Of a DNA stretch of 64,000 nucleotides, positions 17,397 to 26,300 are shown in pieces. This DNA is from Streptomyces sp. NBC_00878. Its GTDB lineage: Bacteria > Actinomycetota > Actinomycetes > Streptomycetales > Streptomycetaceae. The translations under genes were made by a program, and so were the position numbers. The notes beneath the pieces are model-generated. The model did not search any database. It worked only from the letters and a program-made list of their open reading frames with translations, and was not told the DNA's origin. The stretch's first letter is position 1. Every line of letters begins with the position of its first letter. The stretch is from the NCBI RefSeq assembly GCF_026341515.1, contig NZ_JAPEOK010000001.1:6014001-6078000 (forward strand), written 5' to 3'.

Positions 17397-18173
17397 GTGG
17401 TGAGCCGCCCGCCGCCCGTGCGCCGGACTGGCAAGTCTCCGAAGCGAGCCGCGAAGTCATCGAAGCGAGCCCCGAAGTCTCCGAACCGTGTTCCGAAGTC
17501 TCCGAAGCGTGTTCCGACCCCGACGAAGCCCAGAGGGCCCCAGCCCTTGGTGCTCGCCATCGCGGCCGGTGCGGGCGCCGGGCTCTGTGTCGCCGTGGGG
17601 CAGTGGCTGTTGGGCAACTGGTGGCTGCTCGCCGTGCTCGCCGGCCTCTTGGGCGGGGCCGGTGGTCTCTGGCTCACGCAGTGGGCGGTGAGTGCCCGGT
17701 GGGAGCGGGTGCATGTGCGCATGCTGCGCTACGAGCTTCCCCAGCTCGACGGGCTTCACCACGAGGACTTCGAGTTCGCGGTACGCGATCTGATGCGGCG
17801 TGACGGCTGTTCGGACGCCGTACAGGTGGGCGGGGCCGGAGACAACGGCGCGGACGTGACAGCGACCGATCCGGTCGGCAGGCGCTGGGTGATTCAGTGC
17901 AAGCACCGGCAGGACGGGGCCTCGGGATCGCCGGTGGGTACCCCGGATCTGCATGTGCTCAACGGCACCGGCCGGCAGTTGCACGGCGGGGACGTCGTCG
18001 TTCTGGTGACGAACGGGCGCTTCACCGCGGGGTGCGAGCCGCTGGCGAAGTCCCAGAAGCTGCATCTGGTCGATCGCGGAACGCTGGGGGAGTGGGCGGC
18101 AGGCTCACGACCGCTCTGGGAGTTGCTTCAGCGGCTGCCGCCCTCGCCGGGCAGGCGGTCGGCGTTGTCCTGA
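17397..18173 (+). CDS. Membrane-anchored Mrr-like restriction endonuclease
   Basis: 258 aa. A basic, proline-rich N-terminus of repeated K-S-P-K/N-R units is followed by two adjacent transmembrane helices (LVLAIAAGAGAGLCVAVG and WLLAVLAGLLGGAGGLWL). A C-terminal Mrr_cat PD-(D/E)xK domain follows: FEFAVRDLMRRDGC, GGAGDNGADV with Asp at about 153, and QCK with Lys at about 169. All core residues are present, so cleavage activity is plausible. Soluble Mrr enzymes cut modified DNA; the membrane-tethered versions are uncharacterised. Two GTG starts (17397 and 17400) are adjacent. The 18-bp periodic repeats give the KSPKR units. Confidence 0.8.
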   Translation: MVSRPPPVRRTGKSPKRAAKSSKRAPKSPNRVPKSPKRVPTPTKPRGPQPLVLAIAAGAGAGLCVAVGQWLLGNWWLLAVLAGLLGGAGGLWLTQWAVSARWERVHVRMLRYELPQLDGLHHEDFEFAVRDLMRRDGCSDAVQVGGAGDNGADVTATDPVGRRWVIQCKHRQDGASGSPVGTPDLHVLNGTGRQLHGGDVVVLVTNGRFTAGCEPLAKSQKLHLVDRGTLGEWAAGSRPLWELLQRLPPSPGRRSALS

Positions 18174-18313
18174 GAAACCGCTGTCGTACGGTGATCAGGC
18201 TTCGCAACTGCCGCACAACGAACATGAGTTACGGCTTCTGGCTGCGAACGGCGGGCTCGGTTGCCTATGGTGCGCGGAGCCCCTTCGCCCATGCGTTCGC
18301 AAAGGATGCCTCC

Positions 18314-18364
18314 ATGCCCGATTCCGTACGGTACGAGGACGTCGTGGCGCGGGGGCGTTCGTGA
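18314..18364 (+). CDS. Possible 16-aa leader peptide upstream of the exporter
   Basis: ATG 18314 follows AAAGGA at 8 nt spacing and encodes MPDSVRYEDVVARGRS. Its TGA overlaps the GTG start of the MFS gene (GTGA, 18361-18364). That arrangement would couple translation of the exporter, and so of the operon, to the short peptide. It is too short to judge by coding statistics. Confidence 0.35.
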   Translation: MPDSVRYEDVVARGRS

Positions 18365-19929
18365 CGTCCGATACGACGGCGACAACGGCCGCGGCCGCGG
18401 CAGCGGCGGAGACAGCGCTTCGGGAGCGCCGGTACCGGATCCTGGTCACCGGCTACGCGATCTCCTCGTACGGCACCTTCCTCAACGTGGTGGCGCTCAA
18501 TCTGTACGTGTACGCCGTCACGGACCGGGCGCTGGCCGTCGGGGTGTTCATGGCCGTGCGACTCGCCGCGGGGTTCGTCGCGGGCCTCGCCGCCGCGGCG
18601 GTCCTGGCCCGGTGGTCCGCGAAGGGGGTCATGCTCTGGGTCAACGTGGCCCAGGCGGTGGCGCTGCTCCTTCTGGTGGTGGCACCCGACGGATTCCGTA
18701 CGGGCACCCTGTTCGCCGTCTCCGCGGTGGTCGGGGCCTCGGGCACCCTGTTCATCGTCACGCTGCGCAGCTCCATTCCGGACATGGTCGGCGAGGGGCG
18801 GCACACCTGGGCCAACTCGCTGATGGTCAGCGGACGTTCGATGGCGATGGTGGCCGGGTTCGCGTCGTCGGGCGTGGTGGTGTCGTTGCTCGGCTACACC
18901 GCGGCCTTCCTCGTGGACATGGCTTCCTTTCTGGTCTGTGCGCTGACGGTTCTGCTGCTTCCGATGTCCCTCGCGCCCGCGCGCCGCGAGGGGGAGGGAG
19001 ATGGGGAGGGAGAGAAGCGCGGCCCGGGCGAGGAAGAGAGCCAGGGGGACGAGAGCGTCGCAGAGCACGACAGTGGGAACAGCCGTCGGCGGCTGCCCGC
19101 CGCGCTCGTGGCGCTCGGTGCCGTTCCGGTGCTCGGGCTGACGGTGGCGCTGCGCGGTATCGACGCCCTGGGATCCTCCTCGCACAACGCCGCGCTGCCC
19201 GTGTACTCCACCGAGCTCGACGCCGACAACCCGGCCGTGTTCGTCAGTGTCTTCTGGTGCGTCTGGGCGCTCGGCAACGTCCTTGTCCAGCAGGTCCTGC
19301 AGAGGTACACCAAGCGGACGGGACGCGCGGTCGGCGCTCTGGGTTTCGGGCTCGGCACCATCGCCATGTCGGGCACCTTCATCCTGGCCTTCGCCGGACT
19401 TCCCTGGGCCGCGACCGTGCTGATCGCGCTGCTGGCCGGCGCCGCCGACGGCCTGACCGAAGTGTCGTACACCTCGCACCTCCAGACCCTGCCGGGCCCC
19501 CTGCGCACCCACGCCTTCGGGCTCTCCGCCACGGTGGAGAACCTCGGGTTCGGCGTCGGCATGATCGTCGTCGCCGCGGCCCTCGACGTCTTCACACCGC
19601 TGTCGGTCGTCGGCGTCGCGCACGGCGCCGCCATCGTCATCGCCCTGGTGTACGTGGCCCGGGTGCTGCGGGGGCGCGCCGGAGCGCGGGAAGCCGAGCC
19701 GGGAAGCGCGGAGCAGGACGTCAACGGCAACGGCAACGGCGACGACAGCGGCGACGACAGCGGGACCGGGACGGAGACGGGGACCGGGACGGAGACGGGG
19801 ACCGGGACCGGGACGGAGACGGGGACCGGGACCGGGACGGAGACGGGGACCGGGGCCGGGAAAGGGGAGAGCGGTGCAGGATCCGCGCGTGGCGGTCATC
19901 GGGATGGCGCTGAGGTTTCCGGGGGCTGA
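18361..19929 (+). CDS. MFS exporter of the PKS-NRPS operon
   Basis: 522 aa with about 12 transmembrane segments, a long charged central loop (Glu/Gly/Asp-rich, about residues 203-240) and the layout of EntS-like MFS exporters. As the first gene of the biosynthetic operon it is the natural candidate for product export. The C-terminal tail is a (T-G-T-E)n run encoded by a 12/18-bp GC-rich repeat (about 19763-19858). It overlaps the PKS start by 56 bp. The PKS ribosome binding site (AAAGGGGAG) therefore lies inside this coding sequence, giving tight coupling. Confidence 0.88.
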   Translation: MTSDTTATTAAAAAAAETALRERRYRILVTGYAISSYGTFLNVVALNLYVYAVTDRALAVGVFMAVRLAAGFVAGLAAAAVLARWSAKGVMLWVNVAQAVALLLLVVAPDGFRTGTLFAVSAVVGASGTLFIVTLRSSIPDMVGEGRHTWANSLMVSGRSMAMVAGFASSGVVVSLLGYTAAFLVDMASFLVCALTVLLLPMSLAPARREGEGDGEGEKRGPGEEESQGDESVAEHDSGNSRRRLPAALVALGAVPVLGLTVALRGIDALGSSSHNAALPVYSTELDADNPAVFVSVFWCVWALGNVLVQQVLQRYTKRTGRAVGALGFGLGTIAMSGTFILAFAGLPWAATVLIALLAGAADGLTEVSYTSHLQTLPGPLRTHAFGLSATVENLGFGVGMIVVAAALDVFTPLSVVGVAHGAAIVIALVYVARVLRGRAGAREAEPGSAEQDVNGNGNGDDSGDDSGTGTETGTGTETGTGTGTETGTGTGTETGTGAGKGESGAGSARGGHRDGAEVSGG

Positions 19930-22900
19930 CACGCCCGAGGAGTACTGGCGCGACATCCGGTCCGGGGTGTCGCACGTACGGCCCTTCACGGACTCCGAGT
20001 TCGCCGCCGCCGGACTGCCCGAGGAGCTCTACCGGGACCCGGACTTCACCGGAGCGAGCGCGCTGCTGCACGGCATCGACGGCTTCGACGCCGCGTTCTT
20101 CGGGATGAGCGGGCGAGAGGCCACCCTGACCGATCCCCAGCAGAGGTTGTTCCTGGAGTGCTGCCACCACGCGCTGGAGGACGGCGGTTACGCCGGATCC
20201 GGCAACCGGGGCGTGGGCAATCGGGACGCGGGCGACCGGATCGGCGTCTACGCGAGTGTCGGGTACCGCCTGTACTCACTGCACAGCTATCTCGCCTCCA
20301 ACATCGGTGAGTCGAGCCGTGGCGACGACTGGGCCACGGTGAAGCAGATCCAGGTCGGCAACTACCCGGACTTCACCGCCAACCGGGCCGCCTTCCGGCT
20401 CGGACTCGACGGTCCGGCGGTGAACGTCGCGACCGCCTGTTCCAGCGGGCTCGTCTCCGTCCACCTGGCCTGCCAGGCGCTGCTCGCGGGCGACGCGGAC
20501 CTCATGGTGGTGGGATCGGCCGCCCTGCATCTGCCGCAGGTCACCGGGCACCGCCATGTGAAGGGCTCGACGATCTCCAAGAGCGGTGCGGTACGGGCCT
20601 TCGACGCCGCAGCGGACGGCACGGTCGGCGGCAACGGGGTGGCCGCCGTACTCCTCAAGCCGCTCGCGAACGCACTCGCCGACGGCGACACCGTGCACGC
20701 CGTCATCCTGGGCTCCGCGGTCACCAACGACGGTGCGGACAAGGCCGGTTTCGCCGCTCCGGGGGTCGCGGGCCAGCGCGACGCCGTGCTCGGCGCGTTG
20801 GACCGCGCGGGTGTCGGGGCCGAGACGATCGGCTATCTGGAGGCGCACGGCACCGGCACCTACAAGGGTGATCCGATCGAATTCGCCGCGCTCAGCGAAG
20901 CGTTCCGGCGGCACACGGACCGCAAGGGCTTCTGCGCGCTCGGGTCCACCAAGCCCGCCATCGGGCACCTGGACAGCGCGGCGGGTCTCGCGGGGCTGGT
21001 CAAGGCCATCCTGGTGCTGCGGCACGGCATCGTCCCACCACTGGTGAACCTGACCCGGCCCAACCCCCAACTCGGTGTCGAGGAAAGCCCGTTCACTCTG
21101 CCGCGACGCGCCATGCCCTGGCCGTCGCCGGGTGACGGAGACGGTGACGGAGACGGAGTGGCCGGCGTCCCCCGGCGGGCGGGTGTGCATTCCATCGGGA
21201 TGGGGGGCACCAATGCCCATGTGATCCTTGAAGAGGCCCCGGTCGGCCTGGACGCTCCCCGAGTTCGGACCGGAGGTGCCCCCGCTCCCGCCTCCGCCCC
21301 CGTGCCTGCCCTGTTGCCCCTCTCGGCGCACAGCCCCAAAGCCCTGGAGGAGTACGCCCGTTCCTTCCGCGATGCCCTGGCACGCCGCCCGGACATAGCA
21401 CCGGCCGACCTCCTCACCACGACCGCGCTCGGACGTCGGCACCTGCGCCACCGGCTCGTCGTCACCGCCTCCGTCGACGGTTCCACCCCCGCCCTCGCCC
21501 CCGCCGACAACCTTGTCAACGGGCTCGACGCCTTCCTGGCCGATGCGCGGAGCCCGGCGCCGCCCGCCGCCGCCACGTACTGCACGGGAACCGTGGACGT
21601 AGGCGTAGGCGTAGGCGTAGACGTGGATGCGGCCGCGGACACCCCCGTCACCCCGGTCACACCTGCGTACGTCTTCAGCGGACAGGGCGGCGGCCACCCC
21701 GGCATGGCCGCCGCGCTCGCCACCCGCTTCCCCGTGGTGGCCGACGTACTGGAGCGGTGCGCCCGCATCCACCAGGAGGAGACCGGGGAGGCGGGCTTTC
21801 TCGGCCGGATCGTCGGTGGTGAGGGCCCGGAGCGGTGGGACACCGCCTTCGCCCAGCCGGCGCTGTTCGCCCTTCAGGTGGCACAGGCCCGGCTCTGGCA
21901 GGGGTTCGGCGTGCGCCCGTCGGCCGTCGCGGGGCACAGCGTCGGCGAGTACGCGGCACTGTGCGTCGCGGGAGCCCTGTCGCCGGAGGACGGGATGCGG
22001 CTCGTCTGTCGCCGTGGCCGCCTCATGCGGGACACCGAACCCGGCGCGATGCTGGCCGTGTTCGCCCCGCCGGAACACGTACGGCGGTTGCTCGGCGACA
22101 TCGACGCGACGCGCTACGGGCGCCTCGAACTGGCGGTGTCCAACGGTCCCGCGCACCAGGTCGTCGCCGGTCCGCCGGCCGCGGTCGAGGCGGCCCGTTC
22201 CTGGCTGGCCGAGCACGATGTGGCAGGGGAGCCGCTCCCCGTCGACCGCGCCTTCCACACGGCCCTGCTCGACCCGATGCTCGACGAGCTGCGCGCTGCC
22301 GCCGACAAGGCCGAACTCCGGCCCGTACAGATGGAGTTCGTCAGCGGACTCGATGGCACGGCGCATCCCGCGGGCTGGCTGCCCGACGCCGACTACCTCG
22401 TACGGCAGGCGCGGCACACGGCCGACTTCCACGCCGTGCTGCGCACGCTCGCGCCGAGGGCCGTCCTGGTCGAACTGGGGCCCGGTGCGCCGTTGACCGG
22501 CATGGCCCGCCGTGCCGTGCCGGAGACCCTCTGCGTGCCGACGCAGGGTCGCGGCGCGGGCACGGACGGCCTGTGGGCGGCGGTGGCCCGTCTGCACTGT
22601 TCCGGCGTGGACCTCGACTGGGCGGCACTCCTGGACGGCTGCGGGGGACGCCGGATTCCGCTGCCCCTCTACCCGTTCCAGCACCGGTCGTACTGGACCG
22701 GCCCACCACCGCACCCCGGTCCGGCAGTGGACCGATTACCGGCAGAGGAAGGTTCCGTGGAGCAAGGTTCCGTGCAGGACGGCATGACCGAACAGGCAGT
22801 ACTCGAACGGGTACGGGCGCTCACGGCCCGGCATCTCGGCTGTCGCGCCGATGAACTCGGGGCCGGGCAGACGTACGTCGGTCTCGGCGCGGACTCCCTG

Positions 22901-23308
22901 CAACTCATCGGCCTGCTACGGCAGTTGGAAGTCGAGTTCGGCGTACGAGCAACCGTCCGGGAGCTCCTTGAGGAGGCGGGCACGCCGGAGCTCACGGCTC
23001 GTCTGATCGCCGGGCGGAGGAGGCGGGAGGTTCCGGTTCCAGCTCCGGGTCCGAGTCCGAGTCCGGGTCCGGGTCCGGCCAAGCAGCCGGAGGCCGGGCT
23101 GCTCCGCCCAGACCCGGAGCCCGCGGCCGCCGCAGTGGCCCCGTCCACCGCCGCTGAGCCAGACGGGCCCACGGGCCCGGAATACGCGCTCCGCTCCGAG
23201 ATCGCCGAGCTCAGTCGGCAGGTCGATCTGCTCGCCGAGACCCAGGCAGCCATGCTGACCCAGCTCTCCGAGGCGATCGCCCTGCTCGGCGCCGAGCGCA
23301 CCCGATGA
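19874..23308 (+). CDS. Type I PKS module: KS-AT-ACP with C-terminal docking helix
   Basis: 1,144 aa. The KS has TACSSG (Cys about 189), EAHGTGT and a GHLD motif where GHTE is more usual. The AT has GQGG, GHSVGE (Ser about 689) and RAFH, which points to malonyl rather than methylmalonyl. The ACP has LGADSL (Ser about 1008). There is no KR, DH or ER, so the beta-keto group is left for the aminotransferase in the next protein. The C-terminus is a coiled coil (EIAELSRQVDLLAETQ) of docking type. GTG 19874 has AAAGGGGAGAGC upstream. A TTA codon at 22736-22738, between AT and ACP, predicts bldA dependence. The starter source is not evident, since there is no loading domain. Confidence 0.93.
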   Translation: MQDPRVAVIGMALRFPGADTPEEYWRDIRSGVSHVRPFTDSEFAAAGLPEELYRDPDFTGASALLHGIDGFDAAFFGMSGREATLTDPQQRLFLECCHHALEDGGYAGSGNRGVGNRDAGDRIGVYASVGYRLYSLHSYLASNIGESSRGDDWATVKQIQVGNYPDFTANRAAFRLGLDGPAVNVATACSSGLVSVHLACQALLAGDADLMVVGSAALHLPQVTGHRHVKGSTISKSGAVRAFDAAADGTVGGNGVAAVLLKPLANALADGDTVHAVILGSAVTNDGADKAGFAAPGVAGQRDAVLGALDRAGVGAETIGYLEAHGTGTYKGDPIEFAALSEAFRRHTDRKGFCALGSTKPAIGHLDSAAGLAGLVKAILVLRHGIVPPLVNLTRPNPQLGVEESPFTLPRRAMPWPSPGDGDGDGDGVAGVPRRAGVHSIGMGGTNAHVILEEAPVGLDAPRVRTGGAPAPASAPVPALLPLSAHSPKALEEYARSFRDALARRPDIAPADLLTTTALGRRHLRHRLVVTASVDGSTPALAPADNLVNGLDAFLADARSPAPPAAATYCTGTVDVGVGVGVDVDAAADTPVTPVTPAYVFSGQGGGHPGMAAALATRFPVVADVLERCARIHQEETGEAGFLGRIVGGEGPERWDTAFAQPALFALQVAQARLWQGFGVRPSAVAGHSVGEYAALCVAGALSPEDGMRLVCRRGRLMRDTEPGAMLAVFAPPEHVRRLLGDIDATRYGRLELAVSNGPAHQVVAGPPAAVEAARSWLAEHDVAGEPLPVDRAFHTALLDPMLDELRAAADKAELRPVQMEFVSGLDGTAHPAGWLPDADYLVRQARHTADFHAVLRTLAPRAVLVELGPGAPLTGMARRAVPETLCVPTQGRGAGTDGLWAAVARLHCSGVDLDWAALLDGCGGRRIPLPLYPFQHRSYWTGPPPHPGPAVDRLPAEEGSVEQGSVQDGMTEQAVLERVRALTARHLGCRADELGAGQTYVGLGADSLQLIGLLRQLEVEFGVRATVRELLEEAGTPELTARLIAGRRRREVPVPAPGPSPSPGPGPAKQPEAGLLRPDPEPAAAAVAPSTAAEPDGPTGPEYALRSEIAELSRQVDLLAETQAAMLTQLSEAIALLGAERTR

Positions 23309-26300
23309 GCACGACGGCGGCGGACCGGGCCGCGGAGCTCTCCCGGAAACTCACGGCACAACTCGCGGCGGCCAAGCGACAAGCGGAGGCGCAGACACCC
23401 ATCCCCATCCCCACCTCCGCCCCCATCCCCACCCCCACGCCCACGCCCACCCCCACGCCCACCTCAACCTCCGCCCCCACCCCGGGGCCCCCGCAACCCA
23501 CCCTCCACGGCCCCCGCGTAACCCTCCCCGAAGGCTCCGGCATGGTCGGCGACGGCGACGGTGCCGGTGCCGACGCCGGTCAGCGGGCGCACGCCGTTGA
23601 ACTGGGGCGCAGGCTGGCCGAACGTACCCGTACGTCCAAGGAGTTGGCCCAGCGGCAGCGGGCCGTGCTCGCCGACAGCCGGGCCGTGGTCGGGTTCCGG
23701 CGCTCCACGAAGGAGACGCTGTACCCGCTCGCGGCCCGCTCGGCCCGAGGCGCGCACCTGACCGACGTGGACGGCAACGACTACACCGACATCACCATGG
23801 GCTTCGGCGCCCTGCTCCTCGGCCACGAGCCGGAGATCGTCACCGAGGCCGTGCGGGAGCACCTCGCCCAGGGTCTGCGCTTCGGCCCCCGGTCGGTCGA
23901 GGCCGGTGAAGTCGCCCAGCTGCTGGCCGACTTGACGGGCATGGAGCGGGTGGCGTTCGCGGGCTCCGGTACCGAGGCCAACTCCGCCGCCATCCGGCTC
24001 GCCCGCGCCGCCACCGGACGCGACCGCATCGTCATGTTCCGCGGCTCGTACCACGGCCACATCGACTCCGTACTCGGCCGCCCGGGGCCGGACGGCGGTC
24101 CCGCCGTACCCGTCTCGCACGGCATCCCGCACAGCGCCGTCTCCGAGGTGCTCGTCCTCGAATACGGCAGCCAGGAAGCCCTCGACACCGTAGACGCGCT
24201 CGGCGACACGATCGCGGCGGTCCTCGTCGAGCCGGTCCAGTGCCGCAATCCCGCCCTGCGCCCGGTCGCGTTCCTGCGGGCGCTGCGCGATCTCACGCGG
24301 CGCCGCGGCATCGTCCTCCTCTTCGACGAGATGCTCACCGGCCTGCGCCCCCATCCGCGCGGCGCACAGCACCACTTCGGCGTCGTCCCGGACCTCGCCA
24401 CCTACGGCAAGGCGCTCGGCAACGGCTTCCCGATCGGCGCGATCGCGGGCCGCGGCGACATCCTGGACGGAGTCGACGGCGGCTTCTGGCGGTACGGCGA
24501 CGACAGCCGCCCGGAGGTCGAGACCACGTTCTTCGGCGGTACGTACATGCAGCACCCGCTGTCCATGGCGGCGGCCAAGGCGGTCCTGACCCATCTCACC
24601 GCCGAGGGCCCCGCTCTCCAGGAACGGCTCAACGCCCGTACCGACGCGCTGGCCGAGGACCTGAACGAGTTCTTCAGAACCGAGGAATTCCCCCTGGAAC
24701 TCAGCCACTTCGGCTCCATGTTCCGGTTCACGCACCGCGCCGACATGGAACTGCTCTACCAGCACCTGCTGTTGCGCGGAATCTACGTATGGGAGTGGCG
24801 CAGTTTCTATCTGTCCACCGCTCACACGGACGCGGACATCGAGCGGGTCTCGGACGCCGTGAAGGACTCCCTGCGCGCCCTGCGCGAGGGCGGCTTCTTC
24901 CCCACGACCCGAACGAGCCCAGGTCCGAGCCTGCGTCAGCAGTCGCAGTCGCAGTCGCGGCCGAAGGCGACAAGTCCTCGCCCGGCCGCCGACTTCGGCC
25001 TGTACTTCTTCGGCGACTACCCGGACGCGGAGGCCGCCGCAGGCAAGGAAGGAGGCGCGGACGGCCGACCGAACGCCCCCCGCCCGTCCGACGCCTACGA
25101 CCAGATCATGGAGACGGCCCGCTTCGCCGACGAGCGGGGCTTCAGTTCCCTCTGGGTGCCGGAGCGGCACTTCCACTCCTTCGGCGGCCTCTTCCCCAAC
25201 CCGTCCGTGCTCGCGGCGGCGCTCGCCCGGGAGACCAGCCGGATCCGGCTGAACGCCGGTTCCGTCGTCCTGCCGTTGCACGACCCCGTCCGGATCGCCG
25301 AGGAGTGGTCGGTCGTCGACAACCTCTCCGGCGGCCGGGTCGGCATCGGCTGCGCCACCGGCTGGCACGCGCGGGACTTCGCCCTCCACCCGGACCGCTT
25401 CGCGCGCCGCAAGGAGATCGGCTTCGCCCACCTCGACGACGTACGGACGCTGTGGAGCGGCGGCACGCTGACGCGGCGGACCGGGGACGGCGCGGAGACC
25501 GCGGTACGCATCCACCCGCGCCCGGTGCAGGACATGCCGCCCATGTTCCTCGCCACCTCAGGACGGCGTGAGTCGTACGAGGAGGCGGCGCGGCGCGGTC
25601 TGGGCATCGTCACCAACCTGATGAACCAGACGGTCGCCGAACTCACCGAGAACATCGGCCGCTACCGCAAGGCCCGCGAGCAGCACGGCCTCGACCCCGA
25701 CACCGGCCGCGTGACCGTGCTCCTGCACACCTATCTCGGCGACGACCACGCGACGGCCCGTGCCCAGGCGCTGGAGCCGATGACCCGCTATCTGCGCTCC
25801 TCGCTGCAGATGCGCTCCGCGGCGAGCACGCGGGGCACGCGGGGCGGCGATCCGCGGGACGTGGCCGCGGCGAGCGACGAGGACCTGGAGTACCTCTTCC
25901 GCCGGGCGTACGACGGGTACTGCGACGAGCGGGCCCTGATCGGCACGCCGGACACGTGCGCGCCCGTGGTGGACGCGCTGCACGAGGCGGGCGTCGACGA
26001 GATCGCCGCTCTCGTCGACTTCGGCATGCCCGCCGACCTGATGCGCTCCGGACTCGAACACCTCGACGCGCTGCGCCGGCGCCACCAGGACGCGGCGGGC
26101 TCCGTGGCGGCCCGCGCTGGTGTGGGGCGGGGCGCCGACGTCTCCGCGCCCGCGACCGACGCCCAGCGCCGGATCTGGCTCGCCTGCCAACTGGTCGGCG
26201 ACCCGGCCGCGTACAACGAGATCCAGGCGGTGCGGCTGCGCGGCCCGCTGGACGGTGAGGCTCTCGCCGTGGCGGTGGACGGGCTGGTCGAGCGGCACGC

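Noticed and set aside
20276..22714. Long antisense open frame opposite the PKS gene
   Set aside because: It is a high-GC shadow without any domain, ribosome binding site or codon bias. The same holds for long frames opposite the P450, the WD40 gene, the hybrid PKS-NRPS protein and the SARP gene.
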